A stretch of 64,000 nt of DNA from Ophiura sarsii (taxonomy: Eukaryota; Echinodermata; Ophiuroidea; Amphilepidida; Ophiuridae): positions 12,047,855 to 12,111,854 of the forward strand of contig CM069449.1 in assembly GCA_035610835.1 (NCBI GenBank), in the 5' to 3' direction. The notes below the pieces were generated by a model that saw only the letters and a list, made by a program, of their open reading frames with translations, did not search any database and was not told the DNA's origin. Below are positions 1-7,477 of this stretch, one piece after another. Made by a program: the position numbers and the translations under genes. The stretch's first letter is position 1; each line of letters opens with the position of its first letter.

Positions 1-374
1 CCAACTTTCTTTCAATACAATCAAGTTTGTTTATACACGATATAAAAGCCTTAATGAAAACAACTAATAAGAAAAAAATAGTTAATTAATCACATTTGCG
101 TATTATTTACATATTTAATAATAATATGGACTGCTCAAGGAATATTGCATTTGGCAACCAATGCGGCAACCAAAATTATATCCACTACAACATGATAGAC
201 GCACACACCAAGATCAGAGTAGGATTGAGGCTTGCCTGGATGTAAATAAATTGTGAATTGTTTAAACACACTCTTATTAAAAAGTATATTGGTGATACTT
301 TTAAGTTTAATGGTTACCTAAAGGAGTGCTATTATTGTACAGATTGTGTATCTGTTTCGCGTGTAAAGTCTACG

Positions 375-400
375 TAATGATATTATAATGATATTATAAT
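375..400. repeat. 11-bp direct tandem repeat, about 2.4 copies
   Basis: The 11-mer TAATGATATTA occurs at 375-385 and again at 386-396, followed by a partial TAAT. It is a minor AT-rich microduplication with no evident function. Confidence 0.8.
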
Positions 401-424
401 TATGCCAAAAAAGCCTATGATGTT

Positions 425-470
425 GTTATAACGTAGGATGTACTACATAAATATGTAGCATCATTATAAC
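425..470. repeat. Imperfect inverted repeat (hairpin)
   Basis: The inner arms CTACATA and TATGTAG are perfect and separated by AA. Outside them, GTTATAA near the left end matches ATTATAAC at the right end with bulges between. It could be a solo hairpin or the remnant of a foldback element. No target-site duplication is apparent. Confidence 0.55.
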
Positions 471-660
471 CAGACAGTAATCGGTGTTACCAATAGGCAG
501 AAATCTTGCACAAAGTAAACAGCACAGATATTCAAGTGATAGTTAAAATCAGATAAGCTTGAATATTATACCAACTGGATATCATGTGGCACGTGCCGCT
601 TTACTTTGTTAGCAAAGATACAACATTGATGTTATGACATAATTTAGTTAAACCCTTACG

Positions 661-725
661 CACCCTCACAGGGAGAATGCGTCGTTCTTAAAAAGCACAC
701 ATTAAGAAATTCCATGTGAGGGGTG
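661..725. repeat. Nested inverted repeat (two-stem hairpin)
   Basis: The outer arms are CACCCTCACA (661-670) and TGTGAGGGGTG (715-725), which pair with one bulged G. The inner arms are TTCTTAA (685-691) and TTAAGAA (702-708), which pair perfectly. The nested symmetry would form a two-part stem in single-stranded DNA or RNA. I recognise no family. Confidence 0.6.
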
Positions 726-1756
726 TGACATAAATATTCCGATTGCCTGTGATATTAAGCAATTGGGAAAAAACGTTACTATTAAAAATAACGAGTATAT
801 GTATTATTTACATATTTAATAAGCATCAAGTCAAAAACACATTTGATTTATATCTGGAGATGTGTATATCTTGCAAACCTGGAAATCAGATATGTTGTAC
901 TTTAACATATTCCCGACACCTTTGTATGAGAAAAATAGAACATTTCTCTGTATTGATCTATTTATTGAATAATTTGCATAATTTGCTACCAATATTCTAG
1001 ACTTTATTTGAATATAACCATACCTTTTATATGGGTGTGTGACCTATCCAATTAAAGCGTAAGACATACACAACAAAGTGGTATGAGAACATGTTATAAT
1101 TTTGCTTTTGTTTTTAAATTGCTTATATTTAAGCAATACGTATGCATTCTATACGTCCTCTTTATCTTTATTTGTATGCGAACAAATGATTCAGAAGGCA
1201 TGACCACAGGGAACGTGCATTTGAATCTACCGCGTTAGCAGTTACACATGCCATTATGTGAGCAATCATGCGCAGTGATATATACAAGGGGTGTGTGTGG
1301 TTTCATGAACCAGCTTCCTATTTTGAGCTTCATGTCTTTAAAAATTGAAGATGTGTACTCAGCTGTGAAAGGTCAGTTAAAAATGCAATTCGCCAGTGTG
1401 CAGTCATAATGGTGTATGTTACTTTAGATGACCGTGTGCTGCATGCATGGGTGTACAAACAGGTATCGTGTTATAAAGGCCTGTACTAAGTCTAAATACA
1501 AAAAGAAATGTGTAAATAGTCAAGGCCATGAAAGGAAGAAGGCAGTAGCTGGTTGGATTAGCGTGCATGGATAATCAAGTATTGACCAATCCGAATTCAG
1601 GTTTAATAAGAAATGTAACAATGCTGATAATCATACAAGGACACGAATTAGTACTTTAAAACAAAAGCTGTTTTAATTATATATGATACACATACTTAGG
1701 ATTGAAATGTTCATTGGTGTACAACAATCAGGAGGCACTATATTTATAATTGAATA

Positions 1757-1786
1757 TTTGGAAATGTATGCTCTGTTGCACTGTAG
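1757..1786 (+). repeat. 30-bp dispersed repeat, copy 1
   Basis: This 30-bp stretch beginning TTTGGAAATG and ending CACTGTAG recurs at 2708-2737 with two adjacent mismatches (TA here, CG there). The second copy lies just outside the head end of the SINE, so the motif may belong to an older repeat family present twice in this flank. Confidence 0.7.
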
Positions 1787-2278
1787 TCGTTACATGTGGT
1801 TTCTTCTCTTTTTAAATATACTAAATGTTTGGAGGACGATATTTTAAATACTAAGAGGATATTGAATTATTTGCTCAGACCATTCTTTTAAGCACATATT
1901 TACCTTTAATTTGATACCATGCAAGTCTGGTTTGGATACACAATATTACTTAATAATTTCAACGAGTTTGGTTATTAATTAAGCTTAATTCAGACAGATT
2001 TTGGTGTTTTTTTAAAGTAAAGATAAATGTGAATTTTTTCTCAGACAGTATTGTTGGCAATGATGGGAACTTCATTTCCTGTAACTTTGGTGTTAATAGC
2101 ATTTATAGTTTTTGCTGGAAATTCTAAAAAGTAAATTTTCAATGTATTTCTCTAATCATATGCAAATAAGGTCAAACCTTTTTTTTTCTGTGACATTAAA
2201 TCACCAAGCTGTATTCTATAATATGATATTGTCTCATTGTCTTACATTATGTTACTTTTTGAATTAGAGCGTAATTTC

Positions 2279-2298
2279 AATAATAAAATAATAATAAT
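2279..2298. repeat. AAT/ATT microsatellite forming the SINE tail
   Basis: The stretch consists mainly of AAT triplets with one interruption. It sits exactly at the 3' end of the minus-strand SINE, as expected for a tail copied during retrotransposition. Confidence 0.75.
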
Positions 2299-2688
2299 CA
2301 GTATTTATATAGCGCCTTTTTACAAAGGTTCAAAGCGCTGTAATTTCGCTGCTGGTGAATCATACTAAACAATGCAACGTCCAGGCAGCAGCTAGGACGT
2401 TGCAAATCAGCGCCAAGTTGTGACATATAAACACACATAAACAACATCCACCATTTTTCAATGCAGCTCCCCAAATACCATTGGGTCAAGGAAGTTTTTG
2501 ATAACCGAAACAACTCATCACAGATTTTGAAAGCAGGAGGGAACCGGAGATCCCGGAAAAAACCTGCGAGAGCGTGTATGGATCGTGATAAACCAAATGC
2601 ACATAAAGCCCGACCGAGCACAGATTTCGAACCCGGGATTCATTGGTGCAAAGCGAGGGTATCTACCGCTGCGCCAATACGATCTCCC
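2279..2688 (-). mobile_element. tRNA-derived SINE with AAT-repeat tail
   Basis: Read on the minus strand, the element begins near 2688 with a tRNA-like head. An A-box-like TTGGCGCAGCGGTAGATAC lies at 2659-2677 and a B-box-like GGGTTCGAAATCTG at 2621-2634. A body of roughly 300 bp follows. The 3' end carries 'AGCGCTTTGAACC' and 'GGCGCTATATAAATAC', then AAT/ATT triplets (2279-2298). An internal pol III promoter at one end and a short-period tail at the other are the hallmarks of a tRNA-derived SINE. I could not find a clear target-site duplication. Open frames on either strand here (for example 2298-2621 and 2518-2793 minus, 2461-2781 plus) are by-products of the SINE sequence. The tail style suggests a marine deuterostome host, which is a recollection and not a database match. 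Confidence 0.75.
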
Positions 2689-2707
2689 GCATGCACTAAC
2701 ATGCACT

Positions 2708-2737
2708 TTTGGAAATGCGTGCTCTGTTGCACTGTAG
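2708..2737 (+). repeat. 30-bp dispersed repeat, copy 2
   Basis: Second copy of the motif at 1757-1786, differing at two adjacent bases. It lies about 20 bp beyond the SINE head. Confidence 0.7.
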
Positions 2738-2999
2738 CTTCTAGTGGGCTGAGCCATACAGTTGTGAATGGTGCGTACTGAAGCAAAGACCAATTACAAA
2801 GGAGGTTAATAGAAATGTAGAACAACAATAAAACTGAAAGACGGAGAATACATTATTTATGAACTTCAGTCATTTACAAGTATTTAGATAATATACTGAA
2901 TTGGTTTAATGTTCATCTTTCTTGGACCAAAAGGAGGTGGAGTATAACCAATTGAAATAAAAGGCGTTCATGGTAATTAGTTGTACCGTAGGGTCATAA
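2738..2999. other. Unique spacer between SINE region and tandem array
   Basis: I see no gene or recognised element. A 10-bp word, ATTGAAATAA, occurs at 2951-2960 and again at 3001-3010, the second occurrence being the first bases of the array. It is a 50-bp-spaced direct repeat straddling the array border. Confidence 0.6.
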
Positions 3000-3488
3000 C
3001 ATTGAAATAAGTACAAACGTGCCTAGTATTGGTCCAGTAATCCTTGAGATAGACTTTGAAAGTTGAAATGTTTTTTAAAAATCTGCTTTGCGTATACCGC
3101 GTGGAAAGCGTTAAATCGTCCCTCTTCAGAGTTGAAATGTGTTTGGATTAAGTCGTCACATTAATTAAATTAAATACAAACACCTCAGAATTTAACAGTC
3201 ACAATAATTTATTCACTATGTATTTTATGTCGGTAATGCTATACATTTCAAGTATATGACAAGATACATAATCATAATGACCTTTACATTTACACACATT
3301 TAGATATATTCAACAATTCAATCGTACGAACAATTCCTTAACATTCACCGTTCCCATTCATATTACACACGATGACGGGCCTAAACCATCCTGATAATCA
3401 TGCCAAATCTCAGAAGAATAGCTTATATACTTTTGGAGATACACGCCAAAAACCAAATTTAGATGATTTCCTTAAGCGATTTTATACA

Positions 3489-3517
3489 CAATCATAGAAA
3501 AAAGGTGTTCGAACACT
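3489..3517 (+). repeat. MITE left terminal inverted repeat
   Basis: About 29 bp. It contains TAGAAAAAAGG and the self-complementary 12-mer GTGTTCGAACAC. Confidence 0.75.
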
Positions 3518-3604
3518 GACCATTGTTTGCACCGTTTAATTACCCTATAGTACGCATTTTTAGAGTCATGTGAAAATACCAATTTGCATCTGCTAGCCTG
3601 AAAG

Positions 3605-3635
3605 CCCCCCTTCAATATACCCCTCCCCTCCCCCC
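3605..3635 (-). other. Potential G-quadruplex / i-motif in the MITE
   Basis: The plus strand has four C runs of 6, 4, 4 and 6 bases (3605-3610, 3620-3623, 3625-3628, 3630-3635). The minus strand therefore has four G runs with loops of 1, 1 and 9 bases, which fits a G-quadruplex pattern. The plus strand has its own G6-AAA-G5 at 3699-3712. The last C run is C5 in units 17, 18 and 21, consistent with slippage. Confidence 0.6.
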
Positions 3636-3735
3636 ACCAATCAATGTTGCTAGGCCACGGGCTGATGTTTGGCAAGTTGGGCGACTCAACATTGATCAGG
3701 GGGGAAAGGGGGATGACTTTACATTAGGCCTACTA

Positions 3736-3763
3736 AGTGTTCGAACACTTTTTTCTAACATTG
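3736..3763 (-). repeat. MITE right terminal inverted repeat
   Basis: About 28 bp, inverted relative to 3489-3517 with two mismatches and a one-base gap. It also contains GTGTTCGAACAC. Confidence 0.75.
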
Positions 3764-3883
3764 TCTGAGCTATTGAAAACACGCGCTGTCATGCCTCACG
3801 TTTTACATCATAACTTGAGAACCACTCAATCGATATCAATGTGATTTTCACACATTGTAGCGTATACAATGCGCAATAAGACC

Positions 3884-3910
3884 ACTTAATATTATTAATA
3901 AATATTAAGT
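3884..3910. repeat. 10-bp-arm dyad in unit
   Basis: ACTTAATATT (3884-3893) and AATATTAAGT (3901-3910) are perfect inverted arms around a 7-base AT-only loop. The dyad recurs in every unit. Confidence 0.75.
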
Positions 3911-4070
3911 ACTTTTTACAAAGTGATGATTTTCAACCAATATTTCCTTCAAATTTCAACATATTTAGAATGGCGCAATTCGTATATGTACAGGTAACGG
4001 TTAAATAAATGGAACACACATGTAATATTTTGGTATTAATGACAACCAATTTCATCTAAACGTTGATACA

Positions 4071-4086
4071 AACTCGAATGCGAGTT
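4071..4086. repeat. 6-bp-arm dyad in unit
   Basis: AACTCG and CGAGTT flank a 4-base spacer AATG. It recurs in all units. Confidence 0.6.
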
Positions 4087-4141
4087 CATGGGTAATATTT
4101 AAGTCATGTACATACTATATATATAGCATATAGGCCCTAAC

Positions 4142-4162
4142 TGCTATCTACGGTAGATAGCA
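4142..4162. repeat. Near-perfect 21-bp palindrome in unit
   Basis: TGCTATCTAC and GTAGATAGCA are 10-bp arms around a single G. In units 10, 12 and 13 the base after the central G is T instead of G, which breaks the innermost pair. The palindrome lies about 200 bp downstream, in the minus-strand sense, of the tRNA-like sequence. Confidence 0.8.
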
Positions 4163-4243
4163 ATAACCACTATAGCACCAAATGCCCACGCCACAATGAT
4201 AGAATATATTGTTATGAACATTAATTAGCATCACGTCATAGCA

Positions 4244-4357
4244 TAAAAAGAAAAAAGAAAAAGAAATGAATAACTTAAGAATAAATAAAAATACATGAAT
4301 GAAAATAAGATCTAGAAGAGAATTAAAAAAAGAAAAGAATAAGTAATAAAAGTAAGA
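4244..4357. other. Purine-rich low-complexity tract in unit
   Basis: The plus strand is dominated by A and AG runs, so the minus strand is T/C-rich. A minus-strand open frame through it (4148-4414, 88 codons) is rich in Phe and Leu for that reason and also runs into the tRNA-like sequence, so I do not call it a gene. Confidence 0.65.
4348..4351 (-). terminator. Candidate pol III terminator (TTTT)
   Basis: This is the first run of four T on the minus strand after the tRNA-like sequence. Further T runs follow at 4333-4336 and 4325-4331. The predicted transcript from the tRNA-like start would be about 90 nt. Confidence 0.4.
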
Positions 4358-4359
4358 TA

Positions 4360-4441
4360 GGCCAATGACAGATTCGAACCCACTACCATTAAATATAGGT
4401 TTGGTAACAAGCAAGCGATCTATCGACCGAGCTAAACGAGG
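4360..4441 (-). ncRNA. tRNA-like sequence / pseudo-tRNA with pol III promoter boxes
   Basis: Read on the minus strand, TAGCTCGGTCGATAGATCGC (4415-4434) matches an A box with one departure. GGGTTCGAATCTG contains a B box fitting GWTCRANNC (4370-4382). The spacing suits a tRNA. A possible anticodon loop contains TTGTTAC, which could be read as GTT (Asn-like) or TGT (Thr-like). The first TTTT, a typical pol III stop, is at 4348-4351, about 10 bp past the tRNA-like end. Against a working tRNA: the acceptor arms do not pair, the T stem has mismatches and the variable region is unusually long. It is therefore a pseudo-tRNA or a SINE-head relic that may still promote pol III transcription. Other copies start at 6599, 8838, 11077, 13316, 15555, 17794, 20033, 22272, 24511, 26479, 28718, 30957, 33196, 35435, 37674, 39912, 42150, 44117, 46356, 48594, 50561, 52800, 55039, 57007, 59246, 61485 and 63453. 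Confidence 0.6.
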
Positions 4442-4578
4442 TGTTGATAGTGAAAGGTTTTCAGAAAAGATACTATTGCATTCGATGGAATAATGAAGTG
4501 TATCCGTAAAACAGAGCGGAACGGACTACTAAGGTGTTTGTAACATGATTGGCACTCACCTCTTCTACATTCCATTGA

Positions 4579-4597
4579 ATTGATACATGATATCAAT
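4579..4597. repeat. 7-bp-arm dyad overlapping two variant sites
   Basis: ATTGATA and TATCAAT flank CATGA in units 1-7. From unit 8 onward the first base of the right arm (4591 equivalent) is C, which shortens the stem. In units 10, 12 and 13 the left arm also has A to G (4583 equivalent), giving a G-T pair. Confidence 0.65.
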
Positions 4598-4967
4598 GAC
4601 TTGTTTGGATTAGCCTATCAGATACACATCCAATAGGAACACCTTGAGTCTTAAAAGACTGAACAAAGTTTAGTGAGAGCAACAACATATCTACAAATAC
4701 AATGCACGGAGAAGCTGAAAGGTGATGGTAAAGGTAAAACGTTGGCGATTTCTCATTGGCATAACACACACTGCAACGATTCTCCGTCTTTTAAAAAAAG
4801 AAACTATAGTATATAATTTTACTTGTTGGTGAATCGTTCAAAGTGCGTGTTTGTCTATGAGCATGATGATGGTAAAACGTTAACGGTTGACCATTTACCA
4901 AAATCATCAATATATAGAACCCGTTTGATCAATGTAGGCTATAGTTTTGCGTCATCAGTCTGAGAGA

Positions 4968-4985
4968 ACATTATTTTAATAATGT
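4968..4985. repeat. 8-bp-arm dyad in unit
   Basis: ACATTATT and AATAATGT are perfect arms around TT. It recurs in all complete units. Confidence 0.7.
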
Positions 4986-5084
4986 AAGAGATGATTACTG
5001 ACCATAATTTGTTGTCGGAAAAATAGTATTGCAGAAAAGATGTAGTGACACGCTCAATTATTACGCATATTAATAAAAGTTCGA

Positions 5085-5094
5085 TTAGGCCTAA
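5085..5094. repeat. 10-bp perfect palindrome in unit
   Basis: TTAGGCCTAA is fully self-complementary. A related TAGGCCTA lies inside the MITE. Confidence 0.6.
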
Positions 5095-5238
5095 CTCATG
5101 ATAAAACCATATAATAATTATAGTAAAACATCAATTGAATGTTTAGAAATCCATCAATTTGTTATAGTTAGCACTTGACATGAACAATGTTCTTGACCTT
5201 TATAAAATAGTTAGATCATGCCCTACTTTACTGAAATG

Positions 5239-7477
5239 CATTGAAATAAGTACAAACGTGCCTAGTATTGGTCCAGTAATCCTTGAGATAGACTTTGAAA
5301 GTTGAAATGTTTTTTAAAAATCTGCTTTGCGTATACCGCGTGGAAAGCGTTAAATCGTCCCTCTTCAGAGTTGAAATGTGTTTGGATTAAGTCGTCACAT
5401 TAATTAAATTAAATACAAACACCTCAGAATTTAACAGTCACAATAATTTATTCACTATGTATTTTATGTCGGTAATGCTATACATTTCAAGTATATGACA
5501 AGATACATAATCATAATGACCTTTACATTTACACACATTTAGATATATTCAACAATTCAATCGTACGAACAATTCCTTAACATTCACCGTTCCCATTCAT
5601 ATTACACACGATGACGGGCCTAAACCATCCTGATAATCATGCCAAATCTCAGAAGAATAGCTTATATACTTTTGGAGATACACGCCAAAAACCAAATTTA
5701 GATGATTTCCTTAAGCGATTTTATACACAATCATAGAAAAAAGGTGTTCGAACACTGACCATTGTTTGCACCGTTTAATTACCCTATAGTACGCATTTTT
5801 AGAGTCATGTGAAAATACCAATTTGCATCTGCTAGCCTGAAAGCCCCCCTTCAATATACCCCTCCCCTCCCCCCACCAATCAATGTTGCTAGGCCACGGG
5901 CTGATGTTTGGCAAGTTGGGCGACTCAACATTGATCAGGGGGGAAAGGGGGATGACTTTACATTAGGCCTACTAAGTGTTCGAACACTTTTTTCTAACAT
6001 TGTCTGAGCTATTGAAAACACGCGCTGTCATGCCTCACGTTTTACATCATAACTTGAGAACCACTCAATCGATATCAATGTGATTTTCACACATTGTAGC
6101 GTATACAATGCGCAATAAGACCACTTAATATTATTAATAAATATTAAGTACTTTTTACAAAGTGATGATTTTCAACCAATATTTCCTTCAAATTTCAACA
6201 TATTTAGAATGGCGCAATTCGTATATGTACAGGTAACGGTTAAATAAATGGAACACACATGTAATATTTTGGTATTAATGACAACCAATTTCATCTAAAC
6301 GTTGATACAAACTCGAATGCGAGTTCATGGGTAATATTTAAGTCATGTACATACTATATATATAGCATATAGGCCCTAACTGCTATCTACGGTAGATAGC
6401 AATAACCACTATAGCACCAAATGCCCACGCCACAATGATAGAATATATTGTTATGAACATTAATTAGCATCACGTCATAGCATAAAAAGAAAAAAGAAAA
6501 AGAAATGAATAACTTAAGAATAAATAAAAATACATGAATGAAAATAAGATCTAGAAGAGAATTAAAAAAAGAAAAGAATAAGTAATAAAAGTAAGATAGG
6601 CCAATGACAGATTCGAACCCACTACCATTAAATATAGGTTTGGTAACAAGCAAGCGATCTATCGACCGAGCTAAACGAGGTGTTGATAGTGAAAGGTTTT
6701 CAGAAAAGATACTATTGCATTCGATGGAATAATGAAGTGTATCCGTAAAACAGAGCGGAACGGACTACTAAGGTGTTTGTAACATGATTGGCACTCACCT
6801 CTTCTACATTCCATTGAATTGATACATGATATCAATGACTTGTTTGGATTAGCCTATCAGATACACATCCAATAGGAACACCTTGAGTCTTAAAAGACTG
6901 AACAAAGTTTAGTGAGAGCAACAACATATCTACAAATACAATGCACGGAGAAGCTGAAAGGTGATGGTAAAGGTAAAACGTTGGCGATTTCTCATTGGCA
7001 TAACACACACTGCAACGATTCTCCGTCTTTTAAAAAAAGAAACTATAGTATATAATTTTACTTGTTGGTGAATCGTTCAAAGTGCGTGTTTGTCTATGAG
7101 CATGATGATGGTAAAACGTTAACGGTTGACCATTTACCAAAATCATCAATATATAGAACCCGTTTGATCAATGTAGGCTATAGTTTTGCGTCATCAGTCT
7201 GAGAGAACATTATTTTAATAATGTAAGAGATGATTACTGACCATAATTTGTTGTCGGAAAAATAGTATTGCAGAAAAGATGTAGTGACACGCTCAATTAT
7301 TACGCATATTAATAAAAGTTCGATTAGGCCTAACTCATGATAAAACCATATAATAATTATAGTAAAACATCAATTGAATGTTTAGAAATCCATCAATTTG
7401 TTATAGTTAGCACTTGACATGAACAATGTTCTTGACCTTTATAAAATAGTTAGATCATGCCCTACTTTACTGAAATG
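5239..7477. repeat. Macrosatellite unit 2 (2239 bp, MITE present)
   Basis: MITE 5728-6002; tRNA-like 6599-6680 (minus). No difference from unit 1 was found by eye. Confidence 0.95.

Larger units (their letters stand above)
1..2278. other. Unique AT-rich left flank, no gene recognised
   Basis: I see no coding region here that I can support. The longest open frame on the plus strand (743-1000, 85 codons) gives a Cys/Ile/Leu-rich peptide with no domain I recognise, and AT-rich DNA of this kind yields such frames by chance. The stretch contains a short 11-bp tandem repeat, two imperfect hairpins and one copy of a 30-bp dispersed repeat, each listed separately. Otherwise it appears to be ordinary single-copy intergenic DNA. 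Confidence 0.7.
3489..3763. mobile_element. MITE-like element with imperfect terminal inverted repeats (unit 1 copy)
   Basis: The left end (3489-3517) and the reverse complement of the right end (3736-3763) both read CAAT, two variable bases, TAGAAAAAAG and TGTTCGAACACT. They differ by two mismatches and one extra G. A second, internal inverted repeat has arms ATCAATGTTG (3640-3649) and CAACATTGAT (3687-3696), flanked by a C-rich arm and a G-rich arm. The element therefore has foldback structure and no coding capacity. Its boundaries agree with the block absent from short units (3491-3761 or 3490-3761). Copies lie 489-763 bp into each full unit, starting at 5728, 7967, 10206, 12445, 14684, 16923, 19162, 21401, 23640, 27847, 30086, 32325, 34564, 36803, 39042, 41280, 45485, 47724, 51929, 54168, 58375 and 60614. 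A clean target-site duplication is not visible, so the superfamily is undetermined; a TA next to the GAAAAAAG motif could be read as a Tc1/mariner-type target. Confidence 0.75.
3000..5238. repeat. Macrosatellite unit 1 (2239 bp, MITE present)
   Basis: First unit, abutting unique DNA. MITE at 3489-3763; tRNA-like at 4360-4441 (minus). Diagnostic bases: 3849 C, 4152/4153 GG, 4312 C, 4583 A, 4591 T. It is as intact as internal units. Outside the annotated parts it is AT-rich DNA with dyads and no recognised gene. Confidence 0.95.

Noticed and set aside
743..1000. 85-codon plus-strand open frame in the left flank
   Set aside because: There is no recognisable domain and no supporting context, and the composition is what AT-rich DNA gives by chance.
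2298..2828. Several overlapping frames of 62-107 codons on both strands
   Set aside because: All fall on or next to the SINE, in different frames and on both strands, so they are by-products of its relatively GC-rich sequence.
3472..3675. 67-codon minus-strand open frame inside full units
   Set aside because: It lies across the non-coding MITE-like element and is broken by the one-base C-tract change in units 17, 18 and 21 without other consequence.
4148..4414. 88-codon minus-strand open frame, repeated in all 28 units
   Set aside because: It reads through the T/C-rich strand of a purine tract, giving a Phe/Leu-rich peptide, and starts inside the tRNA-like sequence. Its conservation follows from near-identity of the whole unit, and the one difference I noted inside most of the frame (Asp to Tyr in units 26-28) is not evidence of selection.
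4360..4441. Functional tRNA gene
   Set aside because: The A and B boxes are present, but the acceptor ends do not pair, the T stem has mismatches and the variable region is too long. I retain it only as tRNA-like.
4130..5094. Telomere-like CCTAA words
   Set aside because: They occur singly (GGCCCTAA, GGCCTAA) and not as tandem telomeric repeats.
3000..5238. CENP-B box
   Set aside because: At the TTCG positions I inspected, the required downstream A and CGGG were not both present. The check was by eye and not exhaustive.
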